A stretch of 64,000 nt of DNA from Bacteroidota bacterium (GCA_016715625.1 JADJZU010000019.1:6552-70551); one strand, 5' to 3'. Counted from the first letter of the stretch, positions 47,165 through 56,345 are shown. Translations and numbers: made by a program. The notes: a model not told the origin generated them from the sequence alone.

Positions 47165-50020
47165 TCAATGCGCCTCCAGCCAGTTCACTCCCACTCCCAT
47201 TTCAGCTTCTAATGGCACGCGGGTTTTTAGGGCGTGAATCATCTTGTCGTAAATAATCGGCTTGATAATATCCACCTCATCGCGGTGGGCGTCAAACACC
47301 AGTTCATCGTGTACTTGCAAGGTCATGCGGCTTTTGAGGTTTTGCTGCTGAAATGCGCGGTGAATATCAATCATGGCCAGTTTAATTAAATCAGCCGCGC
47401 TGCCCTGCACCGGAGAGTTGATGGCGTTGCGCTCGGCAAAGCCCCGCACCGTAAAATTTTTGGAATTGATGTCTTTGAGGTAGCGCCTGCGGCCTTTAAT
47501 GGTTTGCACATAGCCGTGGGTTCGGGCAAACTGAATGTTGTCGTTCATGTATTGTTTCACCTTCGGAAACTGCTTGAAATAGTTTTCAATTATCTCTTTG
47601 GCTTCGCCCCGGCTCACGCCTATATTTTCGGCCAGGCCAAAGGCCCCCTGCCCGTAGATGATGCCGAAGTTTACGCTCTTGGCTTTGTAGCGCATCTCTT
47701 TGGTTACCTCGGCAATGGCCACGTTGTACACCTTAGCGGCTGTGGCGGTGTGGATGTCTATCTTCTGCGCAAAGGCCTCGCTCATGTTTTCATCGCCACT
47801 GAGTTCGGCTACCAGGCGCAGTTCTATCTGCGAGTAATCGGCCGAGAGCAGCAGGTAGTCTTCGTTGCGCGGAATAAAGGCCTTGCGGATTTGCTTGCCC
47901 CGCTCGGTGCGGATAGGAATATTCTGCAGGTTGGGGTTATCGCTGCTGAGGCGGCCGGTGGCGGCCACTGCCTGCCGAAAGGTAGAATGCACCCGACCCG
48001 TTTTCGGGTTTATCAGCTGCGGCAGCGCATCCACATAGGTCGATTTCAGCTTGGCCAGTTCGCGGTAGTCCAGAATTTTGCCCGCAATGGGATGCACACT
48101 CACCAGGCCCTGCAAGGCATCTTCGTTGGTGGAGAGCTGCCCGGTGGAGGTCTTCTTTCCCTCAAAGGGAATTTTCATTTCCACGTACAGCACATCGCTC
48201 AGCTGCTTGGGCGAGTCTACATTAAACTCGCGGCCGGCCAGCTGGTAAATCTCATCGCGCACCAGCAGCAGGTCGGCTTGCAGGTCTTTGGAATAGTTTT
48301 GGAGAAACGCCTCGTCAATTTTTACGCCTTCGTATTCCATGTCGGCCAGCACGGGGATGAGCGGATGCTCTATTTCGTTGAGCACTGCTTCCACTTCGCA
48401 CTGCTGCACCATGGGGGCCAGTTTATTTTTTAACTGCAGGGTAATGTCGGCATCTTCGGCAGCGTATTCGGCAATTTTATCGAGCGGCACATCGCGCATG
48501 TTGCCCTGGTTCTTCCCCTTTTTGCCAATGAGCGTTTCAATGGATACGGGCGTGTAGCCCAGGTAGGTTTCGCTCAGGTAATCCATGCCGTGTTTCAGGT
48601 CGGGCTCCACCAGATAGTGCGCCAGCATGGTATCGTAGAGCGGCAGCGATACCTGTATGCCATATTTGCGAAACACCTGCAAATCGAACTTGATGTTTTG
48701 CCCTATTTTCAATTTGGCGGGATGCTCCAGCAGGGGTTTAAAGTGCTGCGCCAGGGCTTTGGCCTGTTCCGGGTCGGTGGGCAGTGGCACATAAAACGCC
48801 TCGCCTTCTTTCACCGAAAAACTCATGCCCACCATATCAAGCGCGAAATAATCGAGGCCGGTGGTTTCGGTATCAAAACAAAATTCATCCCGGGCATTCA
48901 GCAGGGCCAGCAGGTCTGCTATTTCGGCTTCGGATTGCACCACCCGATAGGTGTGGGCGGTGTTGGATATGTTTTTGCCGGCCGCTATCTCTCCAAAGGG
49001 CAATACGGCTTCGGATTCTCCAAACAAGTTGCCCTGGTTTTGTGCTTTTACAACTTCATTAGCACCGGCAGAAGTAGTAGAAGTCCCTCCTTCGGAGGGA
49101 TAGGGGGAGGTGGCCTGGTTTACGGAATAATCGGTACCTAAAATTCTTTTGCCCAGCGTACGGAATTCCAGTTCGGCAAAAATGGCTCCCAGCTTTTCTT
49201 TGTCGGGGGCTTCCATTTTTAAATCATCATCGCTCACCTCAATAGGCACGGCCAGGTTGATGGTGGCCAGTTTTTTGGAAAGCAAACCCTGTTCGGCATA
49301 GGCTTTTACGTTCTCTCCCACTTTGCCTTTTATCTGGTCGGCCCGGGCAATCATATTTTCCATGCTGCCGAATTCTTTAATAAACTTCTTGGCGGTTTTT
49401 TCACCCACACCCGGTATGCCCGGTATGTTGTCTACGGCATCGCCCCACATGCCGAGGATGTCGATGACCTGCCTGGGGTCTTCTACCTCCCAGTCGCGTT
49501 TCACTTCTTCCACCCCCAGTATTTCCACCTCTCCGCCACTGCGGGCCGGTTTATAAATAAACACCCGTTCGCTCACCAGCTGCGCATAGTCTTTGTCGGG
49601 GGTTACCATAAACACGGTGTGCCCCTCCTGGGCTTTTTGGGTGGCAATGGTGCCTATAATGTCATCGGCTTCGTAGCCGCTGAGTTCCAGAATGGGAATG
49701 TGCCAGGCGCGGAGAATGTCTTTGATGTGTGGCACGGCAAAGAGGATGTCCTCGGGGGTTTCCTGCCGGCCGGCTTTGTAGTCGGCATAGGCTTCTTCGC
49801 GCTCGGTGCTGCCGCCCAGGTCAAACACTACGGCCAGGTGGCTGGGTTTTTCTTTTTGTATCAGTTCAAAAAGGGTATTGGTAAACCCGCTGATGGCCGA
49901 CACATTTTGCCCCTTGGAATTGAGCAGTGGATTTTTGCCAAAGGCGAAATAAGCCCGGAAGATGAGCGCGTAGGCGTCTACCAGAAAAAGTTTTTCGGTG
50001 TGGTTGGAGGTGTGGCCCAT
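47165..50020 (-). CDS. polA: DNA polymerase I, with active proofreading motifs
   Basis: About 951 residues from ATG 50020 (MGHTSNHTEKLFLVDAYALI); the ATG at 50071 would add 17 residues without similarity. The 5'-3' exonuclease domain (about 10-290) has FDLGGSTEREEAYADYKAGR and DNIPGIPGVGEKTAKKF. The 3'-5' exonuclease has the acidic residues in FDTETTGLD, GQNIKFDLQVFRK and YAAEDADITLQL, so proofreading is likely intact. The polymerase has LSADYSQIELRLVAELSGDE, the O-helix KSVNFGIIYGQGAFGLA and LQVHDELVFD. Between the two exonucleases is a linker with YPSEGGTSTTS, translated from a dispersed palindrome (49084-49110). Confidence 0.97.
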   Translation of the reverse strand: MGHTSNHTEKLFLVDAYALIFRAYFAFGKNPLLNSKGQNVSAISGFTNTLFELIQKEKPSHLAVVFDLGGSTEREEAYADYKAGRQETPEDILFAVPHIKDILRAWHIPILELSGYEADDIIGTIATQKAQEGHTVFMVTPDKDYAQLVSERVFIYKPARSGGEVEILGVEEVKRDWEVEDPRQVIDILGMWGDAVDNIPGIPGVGEKTAKKFIKEFGSMENMIARADQIKGKVGENVKAYAEQGLLSKKLATINLAVPIEVSDDDLKMEAPDKEKLGAIFAELEFRTLGKRILGTDYSVNQATSPYPSEGGTSTTSAGANEVVKAQNQGNLFGESEAVLPFGEIAAGKNISNTAHTYRVVQSEAEIADLLALLNARDEFCFDTETTGLDYFALDMVGMSFSVKEGEAFYVPLPTDPEQAKALAQHFKPLLEHPAKLKIGQNIKFDLQVFRKYGIQVSLPLYDTMLAHYLVEPDLKHGMDYLSETYLGYTPVSIETLIGKKGKNQGNMRDVPLDKIAEYAAEDADITLQLKNKLAPMVQQCEVEAVLNEIEHPLIPVLADMEYEGVKIDEAFLQNYSKDLQADLLLVRDEIYQLAGREFNVDSPKQLSDVLYVEMKIPFEGKKTSTGQLSTNEDALQGLVSVHPIAGKILDYRELAKLKSTYVDALPQLINPKTGRVHSTFRQAVAATGRLSSDNPNLQNIPIRTERGKQIRKAFIPRNEDYLLLSADYSQIELRLVAELSGDENMSEAFAQKIDIHTATAAKVYNVAIAEVTKEMRYKAKSVNFGIIYGQGAFGLAENIGVSRGEAKEIIENYFKQFPKVKQYMNDNIQFARTHGYVQTIKGRRRYLKDINSKNFTVRGFAERNAINSPVQGSAADLIKLAMIDIHRAFQQQNLKSRMTLQVHDELVFDAHRDEVDIIKPIIYDKMIHALKTRVPLEAEMGVGVNWLEAH
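49084..49110. repeat. Palindromic dispersed repeat inside the polA linker
   Basis: TCCCTCC (49084-49090) and GGAGGGA (49094-49100) form a perfect 7-bp hairpin with a TTC loop, followed by TAGGGGGAGG. On the coding strand it reads SPYPSEGGT in the linker between the exonuclease domains. The sequence resembles a palindrome scattered through many Bacteroidota genomes, usually outside genes (from memory). Confidence 0.55.
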
Positions 50021-50076
50021 AGCAGTGATTTTTAAGTGGGTGGTGAAAGTAGAAAAAACTAAGAGCGGCAAGCCGC

Positions 50077-50156
50077 GAAAATGCCGACCCCGCCCTCCGG
50101 CTTTATCACTTTGGGGTCCCCTTCGGGCGACCCCTAAGCGGCTGAAAATGCCGACC
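50077..50156. repeat. Hairpin element flanked by 13-bp direct repeats
   Basis: GAAAATGCCGACC occurs at 50077-50089 and 50144-50156, 67 bases apart. Between them GGGGTC and GACCCC close a GC-rich hairpin around CCCCTTCGGGC (about 50113-50134). GCCCTCCGGCT lies at 50092-50102, and an identical 11-mer precedes array B. It looks like a small dispersed palindromic element. It occupies the polA promoter side and precedes array C. Confidence 0.5.
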
Positions 50157-50224
50157 GCCTGCCTCCATTACAAAACCGGAGGCCATGGGCACAAAAATCC
50201 GTGTTTTTTGCTCCAAAAAGCTAC

Positions 50225-50413
50225 AAAGCTGCTCAGGATACAGTGGCTTTATAAAATGGTCAATCAGCTTTACAGAATGGTAGGCTATCCTGATATAAAG
50301 ATGGCTTATCCTGATATATAGATAAGGCATCTTTTTATCAGGTTAATCAATCTTTACAAAAAGGTGTATCGGCTTTTTATACGGCTATATTACCTGTTCA
50401 AACAGGTGAAAAA
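50225..50413. repeat. Array C: degenerate 21-bp phased array
   Basis: Cut into 21-bp units from 50246, eight successive units share C at position 2, A at 8, G at 13 and T at 15 in every copy, T or C at 3, and T at 4 in seven of eight. Consensus k-C-Y-T-k-w-y-A-n-a-w-r-G-n-T. Units 3 and 4 both contain TATCCTGATATA-like sequence. An inverted relative, TCAGGATA (50234-50241), sits in the preceding unit, and u8 holds CCTGTT/AACAGG as a small dyad. The spacing is fixed while the sequence is variable, as in arrays A and B. It occupies the gap between polA and the gene at 50481. Confidence 0.75.
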
Positions 50414-50480
50414 AAAATTTGAAAAGATGAATCATCCGGTGCAGATTTTTGCCTAATTTAGCCACACTCAAACCTATCTT

Positions 50481-50900
50481 ATGGGCCGCAGAACCATTAC
50501 CGTAAAGGTGAATAAAGATAAGCCGGATGCATTTTTAAACCTGTGCGAAGATATTGTGAGCAAGAATAACGAGCTGGGGGCCTCCAGCCCCTTTGCCGAT
50601 GGCGACCTGGTAGATATGGCCGTCTTTGCCGACCTCGTGAGCCGCGCCCGCGCCAGGCGCGAAGAAGCCCTGGAGTATCAGGCACGGGCCAAAGCCGCCA
50701 TGGATCATAGCCGCCACCTCATGGGCACCCATGCCGGCCAAAACAACGATACCCCGGGCACGCTCATCAACTATGCCCTGAAGATTAAAAAGGTGTTGCA
50801 GGTGCTCAACAGCGAGAACCCCGAGGCGCTGAGTGTGTGGGGCTTTGATGTGGTGGTGCGGGTGTCTAAAAATCCCCCCAGGCGAAAGAAAAAAGCCTGA
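50481..50900 (+). CDS. Small protein of unknown function
   Basis: A 139-residue hydrophilic protein: MGRRTITVKVNKDKPDAFLN at the start, a helical middle with AVFADLVSRARARREEALEY, and a basic end with ALSVWGFDVVVRVSKNPPRR. The Trp-Gly-Phe motif near the C-terminus and a Lys/Arg tail suggest a nucleic-acid-binding or structural protein, but this is a guess. No signal peptide. The gene starts 68 bases after array C. Similar small proteins seem to exist in other Bacteroidota, but I do not know a family name. Confidence 0.7.
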   Translation: MGRRTITVKVNKDKPDAFLNLCEDIVSKNNELGASSPFADGDLVDMAVFADLVSRARARREEALEYQARAKAAMDHSRHLMGTHAGQNNDTPGTLINYALKIKKVLQVLNSENPEALSVWGFDVVVRVSKNPPRRKKKA

Positions 50901-50945
50901 GCCCGCGCAGTAAGTGTTCAATGAGCCCCGGGCTGCCGAAAGCCC

Positions 50946-52094
50946 TTAACTTTCGCGTTCAAACCCAAACTCGTCCATCACATCGCCCAGCTCGCGGTTC
51001 AGTTGCGCTTTAGAAAGACCAAAAGCCTCCAGCGAATATTCGTGTGCGCTTTTATAGTGGCTGTTGCGGGCCTGTTCGCGGCTCAGCCGCTCCAGAAATT
51101 TTGCGGAGGGCGTCCAGTTAAAATGCTCGTAAATAGCCTGGACGGTTTGCTGCGGGTCGGTCAGTAAATCGTCATATTTCACCACGGCCAATTGCGCAGC
51201 CGGAATCGTGCTTCTCAACTCTTTGGCGTATTTGTAAAAATCGATGCCGTATTGGGCCCAGGCCATGCGCGGAGGTGCATTGCCCAGAATTTTCTTGCTA
51301 TACAGAATGGTAAACATGCTGGCCATGCTGGGCACCGCATCGTAAGGGTGGCGGGCAATGTAGATGACCTTGGCATTGGGAAAGCGCTGCAGCAGCGTTT
51401 TAAAGCGCGCGGTGCTGAATACATTTTTAGCCAGATAGGTTTTGTCTTTTCCGGCCCGGAACACAAAGCGCCTGATGCTGCTTTCATAAAAATCCATCAC
51501 CTGCCTGCGCACCGTTGCGGGCTCGCGGTCCAGAAACTTGGTTTCGTGATGCAGATGAAAAAACGGGAAGGGAATATAAATGCCACCGCTCATCAGCATT
51601 TGGGCAAACACGAGTTCGTCTTCCTCGGCTTTATTAAAACCCATGGGATGAATGTCGTCCCAGCCGCCCCAAAACAGAATATCCAGCCGGGCAATGAGCC
51701 TGCGGATAAGGCCGCGCAGCAGGTGTGTATCTACCCAGCGGCACACATTATAAAACTGCACAAAAGAAGAAGCCATAAAAAACGTGTGCGCGTTTTTGGT
51801 GTACACAAACTGCTCCTCGTCCAGCGCAATCAGCCGGTGCAGATAGGTGGTGCCGCTGCGTGGGTTGGCGATAATAAAAACAGGCTGCTGCAGCGGAGTG
51901 GTTTTGTAGCCGCGGTGAAACACCTCATCCAGCGCGCGAAACAGCATCGACACTACCTGATGCAAAAAAAACAAAGGGAAAAACAACAGGCTGAGCAGCC
52001 ACACCCGCAGCGAAAATTGACGGCAGATAGCCCCCACGATGCGAAACAACACCCGATAGCGCATGTAATAAAAAGACGCACTGAAATACTTCAT
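50946..52094 (-). CDS. Sulfotransferase family protein
   Basis: A 382-residue protein with an N-terminal hydrophobic segment (LRVWLLSLLFFPLFFLHQVV, about 29-48). The PAPS-binding 5' loop is IIANPRSGTTYLHRLIALDE (about 73-92), and a 3' phosphate region is FPNAKVIYIARHPYDAVPSM. These are the two motifs of the P-loop sulfotransferase superfamily (Sulfotransfer_3). It may sulfate a lipid or surface glycan. It is transcribed away from the aminotransferase gene, 91 bases apart. Confidence 0.88.
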   Translation of the reverse strand: MKYFSASFYYMRYRVLFRIVGAICRQFSLRVWLLSLLFFPLFFLHQVVSMLFRALDEVFHRGYKTTPLQQPVFIIANPRSGTTYLHRLIALDEEQFVYTKNAHTFFMASSFVQFYNVCRWVDTHLLRGLIRRLIARLDILFWGGWDDIHPMGFNKAEEDELVFAQMLMSGGIYIPFPFFHLHHETKFLDREPATVRRQVMDFYESSIRRFVFRAGKDKTYLAKNVFSTARFKTLLQRFPNAKVIYIARHPYDAVPSMASMFTILYSKKILGNAPPRMAWAQYGIDFYKYAKELRSTIPAAQLAVVKYDDLLTDPQQTVQAIYEHFNWTPSAKFLERLSREQARNSHYKSAHEYSLEAFGLSKAQLNRELGDVMDEFGFERES

Positions 52095-52185
52095 AAAAAT
52101 GGAGGCGCAAAAGAATGTGATTAACGATTAAAATCAAGATTATTTTCTTTGACCGACCAATTGACCCACCAAGCGTTTAAAAACC

Positions 52186-53373
52186 ATGACCAACCGCCAG
52201 CTCTTTTTGTCGCATGTAGCCCAAACCAGCACAGCTCCCCTGATGCTGGAAATAGAGCGGGCCGAAGGCATGTATATGTACGATGCAGCGGGCAAAAGAT
52301 ACATGGACCTGATAGCGGGCATATCGGTGAGCAATCTGGGGCATTCGCATCCGGCCGTAGTGGAAGCGGTAAAAAATCAAGCCGAAAAATACATGCACCT
52401 GATGGTGTATGGCGAGTTTGTAGAAAGCCCGCAAGTGAAATTTGCCAAACAAATCACCGACCTGCTGCCCGCCTCGCTCAATAACGTATACTTTACTAAC
52501 AGCGGTGCCGAAGCCACCGAGGGCGCTATGAAACTGGCCAAGCGCCTGACCGGGCGCAGCCGCTTTATCTCTTTTCAAAACAGCTACCACGGCAGCACAC
52601 AGGGCGCACTCAGCCTGATGGGCGATGAATATTTCAAACAAAAGTTTCGCCCGCTGCTACCCGACACCCTTCAGCTGCCCTACAATCAGATTGGCGAACT
52701 GGAAAAGATTACCTGCCGCACGGCAGCGGTATTTTTAGAGCCCATTCAGGCAGAGAGCGGCATCACGGTGCCCGACCGGGCGTTTATGCAGGCGCTGCGA
52801 CAGCGCTGCACCGACACCGGCACCCTGCTGGTGCTGGACGAAGCGCAAACCGGACTGGGCCGCACCGGAAAAATGTTTGCCTTCGAGCATTTTGACATCG
52901 TGCCCGATATCCTGTTGCTGGCCAAAGCGCTCGGTGGAGGCATGCCGCTGGGGGCATTTGTGGCTTCCAAAGAAAGAATGGCTACCCTTTCCGATAATCC
53001 GGTGTTGGGGCACATTACCACCTTTGGGGGGCACCCCGTAAGCTGCGCGGCCGGGTTGGCAGCCTTGCAGGTAACGCTGCACGAAAACATATTGGAAGCC
53101 GTGGAGGCTAAAAGCCGGCTGTTTAAAAAACGACTCGTTCATCCATCCATCCGCTCGGTACGCAGCATGGGTTTAATGCTCAGCCTGCAGTTCGATAGCT
53201 ATGAACAAAACAAGCAGATTATTGACCGCTGCATTTCGCACGGATTACTCACCGATTGGTTTTTATTTGCTCCGCATTGCTTACGAATAGCACCTCCGCT
53301 CCTTATCAGCGAGGAAGAAATTAAAACAGCCTGCGACATTATTCTGCGCAGCATAGACGAAACCGGCTCATGA
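52186..53373 (+). CDS. Class-III PLP aminotransferase (aspartate aminotransferase family)
   Basis: A 395-residue protein. Motifs are ERAEGMYMYDAAGKRYMDLI, the phosphate-binding NSGAEATEGAMKLAKRLTGR, QNSYHGSTQGALSLMG, LLVLDEAQTGLGRTGKMFAF and the PLP-lysine segment LLLAKALGGGMPLGAFVASK. It resembles acetylornithine, 4-aminobutyrate and related omega-aminotransferases, so the substrate is not decided. Its stop overlaps the ATG of holB (ATGA), a coupled pair. Confidence 0.92.
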   Translation: MTNRQLFLSHVAQTSTAPLMLEIERAEGMYMYDAAGKRYMDLIAGISVSNLGHSHPAVVEAVKNQAEKYMHLMVYGEFVESPQVKFAKQITDLLPASLNNVYFTNSGAEATEGAMKLAKRLTGRSRFISFQNSYHGSTQGALSLMGDEYFKQKFRPLLPDTLQLPYNQIGELEKITCRTAAVFLEPIQAESGITVPDRAFMQALRQRCTDTGTLLVLDEAQTGLGRTGKMFAFEHFDIVPDILLLAKALGGGMPLGAFVASKERMATLSDNPVLGHITTFGGHPVSCAAGLAALQVTLHENILEAVEAKSRLFKKRLVHPSIRSVRSMGLMLSLQFDSYEQNKQIIDRCISHGLLTDWFLFAPHCLRIAPPLLISEEEIKTACDIILRSIDETGS

Positions 53374-54524
53374 AATTCAGTGACGTAATAGGCCAAAGCG
53401 AAATAAAAACGAAGTTGATTGGCATGGTGCAATCGGGCAAAATTCCGCATGCCCTGATGTTGATGGGCCCCGAGGGCAACGGCAATCTGGCGCTGGCACT
53501 GGCACTGGCCCAATACCTGCAATGCGAAAACAAAACCCCGACCGATGCCTGCGGCACCTGCCCGTCCTGCCTGCGCAATCAAAAGTTTATTCACCCCGAT
53601 GTGCACTTTACCTTTCCGGTGGTGAAGCGCGAGGATAAGAAGGGACCGGCCGTAAGTGCCGATTACATCAGCGAATGGCGCAGCGCGCTGGAGTCGAATG
53701 TATACATGAGCTACAACGACTGGCTGCAGAGCATCGTGGCGGAGAACAAGCAGGGAAATATTTCTGCCGATGAATGCCGGCAGATTATTCATCAGCTGTC
53801 GCTGAAGACCTATGAAAACAGTTACAAAATTCAGATTATCTGGCTGGCCGAATATCTGGGGCACGAGGGCAACATCCTGCTCAAAGTGCTGGAGGAACCA
53901 CCACCCGACACCGTTTTTATATTGGTGGTAGAAAACTCGGAACTGATGCTGAACACCATCCTATCGCGCACACAAATTATTAAAACACCCCCCATAGCCG
54001 ATGCCGATGTGCAGGAGGGGCTGCTGTCGCGCTTTGAACTGGACGAAGGTTCGGCCCGCAGAATAGCGCGCATAGCCGATGGCAACATGAATGCAGCCCT
54101 CGACATGATGTCGGGCGAAGAAGGCACCAACGACAAACGGCTGCATCAATGGCTGGTGTGCTGTTTTAATTTGAAGATGAAGCCGACTTCGGCCAATACC
54201 AAAAACCTGCTGGACTGGATAGAAGAAACCGCCAAAACCGGCCGCGAAAACCAAAAGATATTTTTAAAGTATGCCATGTTTTTTCTGCGCGAATGCAGTT
54301 TGCTGTCGCATACCGGGCACAGCCAGAAGCTGGAGGGCGAAGAGCTGAAATTTGCCACCGGCCTGTCGGGTCGTCTGCAGCCCGATAGCTACGAGGCGCT
54401 GCTGAAAATACTCAGCCGCATGCATTACTACATCGAGCGCAATGCCAACCCCAAAATTCTGTTTATGAGCAACTCTATCCGCATAGGCGGTGTGTTTGCC
54501 GGTGAGTTAGCGGAGATGGAATAA
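53370..54524 (+). CDS. holB: DNA polymerase III subunit delta'
   Basis: A 384-residue AAA+ clamp-loader protein. MKFSDVIGQSEIKTKLIGMV opens it. The P-loop-like GPEGNGNLALALALAQYLQC lacks the usual Lys-Thr, as expected for the non-ATPase delta' subunit. A cysteine cluster TDACGTCPSCLRNQKFIHPD (zinc) follows, and IQIIWLAEYLGHEGNILLKV plus LEEPPPDTVFILVVENSELM and ILSRTQIIKTPPIA are the sensor regions. It overlaps the aminotransferase gene by four bases. The RicT gene follows after 64 bases. Confidence 0.9.
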   Translation: MKFSDVIGQSEIKTKLIGMVQSGKIPHALMLMGPEGNGNLALALALAQYLQCENKTPTDACGTCPSCLRNQKFIHPDVHFTFPVVKREDKKGPAVSADYISEWRSALESNVYMSYNDWLQSIVAENKQGNISADECRQIIHQLSLKTYENSYKIQIIWLAEYLGHEGNILLKVLEEPPPDTVFILVVENSELMLNTILSRTQIIKTPPIADADVQEGLLSRFELDEGSARRIARIADGNMNAALDMMSGEEGTNDKRLHQWLVCCFNLKMKPTSANTKNLLDWIEETAKTGRENQKIFLKYAMFFLRECSLLSHTGHSQKLEGEELKFATGLSGRLQPDSYEALLKILSRMHYYIERNANPKILFMSNSIRIGGVFAGELAEME

Positions 54525-54588
54525 GCTACTGCATTGCCAATTAATTTTAGATTCGTCCTCTTCTTATTCATACAAGTGAACAACATAT

Positions 54589-55845
54589 ATGGAACAGGTT
54601 TTTGAAAAGGTGGAAAAAAAAGTGCCCGGCTGCAGCAGTGGCGGCTGTAGCACCGGTGGCTGCAATCGCATGAATGTGATGGACTGGTTTGCCGACATGC
54701 CCATCTCTTTTAACGAGAACTTCAACATTGCCGAAATCAGTTTTAAAAACGGCTCGCGCAAAGGCTTTTACCGCTTTAGCTCCGGCATGGATTTGCACAA
54801 AGGCCAGCTGGTGGTGGTGGAAGCCGCCCAGGGCCACGATATTGGCGAGGTGAGCCTGAAAGGCGAACTGGTAAAAGCGCAAATGAAAAAGCGCAAGATT
54901 ACCGAGCGGGACGACACCATCCGCAATGTGCTGCGCCTGGCCACTGAGCAAGACGAGCAGATACTGAAAGCCATCCGCGCCAAAGAAAACGAAACGCTGG
55001 TGCGCGCCCGGGCCATTGCGCGCTCGCAAAATCTGGAAATGAAAATCGGGGATATCGAGTTTCAGGGAGACGATAAAAAGGTGACCATTTTTTACACCGC
55101 AGAAGGGCGCGTAGATTTTCGCGAGCTGGTGAAGGTGTATGCCAAAGAGTTTAAGGTGAAAATTGAGATGCGCCAGATAGGCGCTCGTCAGGAGGCTGCC
55201 CGCATAGGCGGCATTGGCTCTTGCGGTCGCGAGCTGTGCTGCTCCACCTGGCTCAACGATTTTAAATCGGTAACCACGCAGGCGGTGCGCTACCAAAACC
55301 TGGCCATCAACACCGACAAACTGAGCGGACAGTGCGGACGCCTCAAGTGCTGCCTCAACTATGAGTTGGACACTTACAACGATGCACTCAAGGCTTTTCC
55401 CAAAGGGGCCGATAAAATTGAAACCGAAGAAGGTGTGGCGTTTTTGAAAAAGACAGAGATTCTTAAAAAGCAAATGGTGTATGAGTATGCCGAGCAGCGC
55501 GGCAACTTTATAAAACTGGGCATAGAGGATGTGAAAGAAATGCTGTGGATGAATAAGAGCGGCAAGAAACCCAAGAGCCTGCTCGACTTTGCGATTGTAG
55601 ACGTTGTGAAAGTAGACGAAAGCAAACACGAGGATCTGGTAGGGCAGGTGTCGCTGAATACGCTGGAAGAGAAAGAAAGAAAAAGACGGAGAGATAACCG
55701 CCACAAAAATAAAGGACCGCAGGGAGGGCAAAAAGGACAGGGACAGCAGCAGAAGCCGCAGAATAAAAACCCGCAGAACCGTCCGCCCCAGCACAAGCAT
55801 CAGGGAAACAAAGGGCAGCAGCGTCCGCCCAAAAACAATCCGTAA
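54589..55845 (+). CDS. ricT: PSP1-domain protein RicT (YaaT)
   Basis: A 418-residue protein. The N-terminal CSSGGCSTGGCNRMNVMDWF is a Cys-rich leader, and the PSP1 domain includes NIAEISFKNGSRKGFYRFSS, EAARIGGIGSCGRELCCSTW and LSGQCGRLKCCLNYELDTYN, the conserved Cys pairs of this family. In Bacillus RicT is part of a complex with RNase Y involved in mRNA processing; the role in Bacteroidota is not established. The C-terminus (from about residue 363) is a Gln/Asn/Pro/Lys-rich tail. It stands between holB and gldH, a common Bacteroidota order. Confidence 0.93.
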   Translation: MEQVFEKVEKKVPGCSSGGCSTGGCNRMNVMDWFADMPISFNENFNIAEISFKNGSRKGFYRFSSGMDLHKGQLVVVEAAQGHDIGEVSLKGELVKAQMKKRKITERDDTIRNVLRLATEQDEQILKAIRAKENETLVRARAIARSQNLEMKIGDIEFQGDDKKVTIFYTAEGRVDFRELVKVYAKEFKVKIEMRQIGARQEAARIGGIGSCGRELCCSTWLNDFKSVTTQAVRYQNLAINTDKLSGQCGRLKCCLNYELDTYNDALKAFPKGADKIETEEGVAFLKKTEILKKQMVYEYAEQRGNFIKLGIEDVKEMLWMNKSGKKPKSLLDFAIVDVVKVDESKHEDLVGQVSLNTLEEKERKRRRDNRHKNKGPQGGQKGQGQQQKPQNKNPQNRPPQHKHQGNKGQQRPPKNNP

Positions 55846-55853
55846 ATATCGCC

Positions 55854-56345
55854 TTGCTCATGTTCCTGTTAACCAACCGTTTTTTGTGGAGCCTGGCCGC
55901 TGTGGTGCTGTTGCTGTCGTCCTGCGACCAGCGCAGAGTCATGGAAGAAAACCAGGACGTGCAGGATTACCAGTGGAACTATAGCGACACAAAAGTATTC
56001 ACCGCAGAGATTCAGGACACCACCACCCAATACAACATTTATGTGAACCTGCGCCATGCCTTTCAGTTTGAGTGGCGCAACCTGTGGGTGAACATCGAAA
56101 CCACGTTCCCCAACGGCAAAGTGTACGAAAGGCGCGTGAATCTTTTATTGAGCGAGCCCGATGGCCATTGGTATGGCGATTGCCTGGGCGATAACTGCGA
56201 CATACAGGTATCCATTCAGCAAAATGCTTTCTTTCCGCTCACCGGCAAATATACTTTCAAGATTACGCAGGATATGCGCGTAAACCCATTGCCCTATATC
56301 AAGAGCGTGGGTATGCGGGTGGAGCGAGTGCAGCCGGAGAAGTAA
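55854..56345 (+). CDS. gldH: Gliding motility lipoprotein GldH-like
   Basis: A 163-residue lipoprotein with the signal LWSLAAVVLLLSSCDQRRVM. The mature part has the GldH pattern: YNIYVNLRHAFQFEWRNLWV, NIETTFPNGKVYERRVNLLL, DGHWYGDCLGDNCDIQVSIQ and the final KYTFKITQDMRVNPLPYIKS. GldH is an outer-membrane lipoprotein needed for gliding in Flavobacterium. The ATG at 55860 (MFLLTNRF) is an alternative. It starts eight bases after ricT. Confidence 0.85.
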   Translation: MLMFLLTNRFLWSLAAVVLLLSSCDQRRVMEENQDVQDYQWNYSDTKVFTAEIQDTTTQYNIYVNLRHAFQFEWRNLWVNIETTFPNGKVYERRVNLLLSEPDGHWYGDCLGDNCDIQVSIQQNAFFPLTGKYTFKITQDMRVNPLPYIKSVGMRVERVQPEK

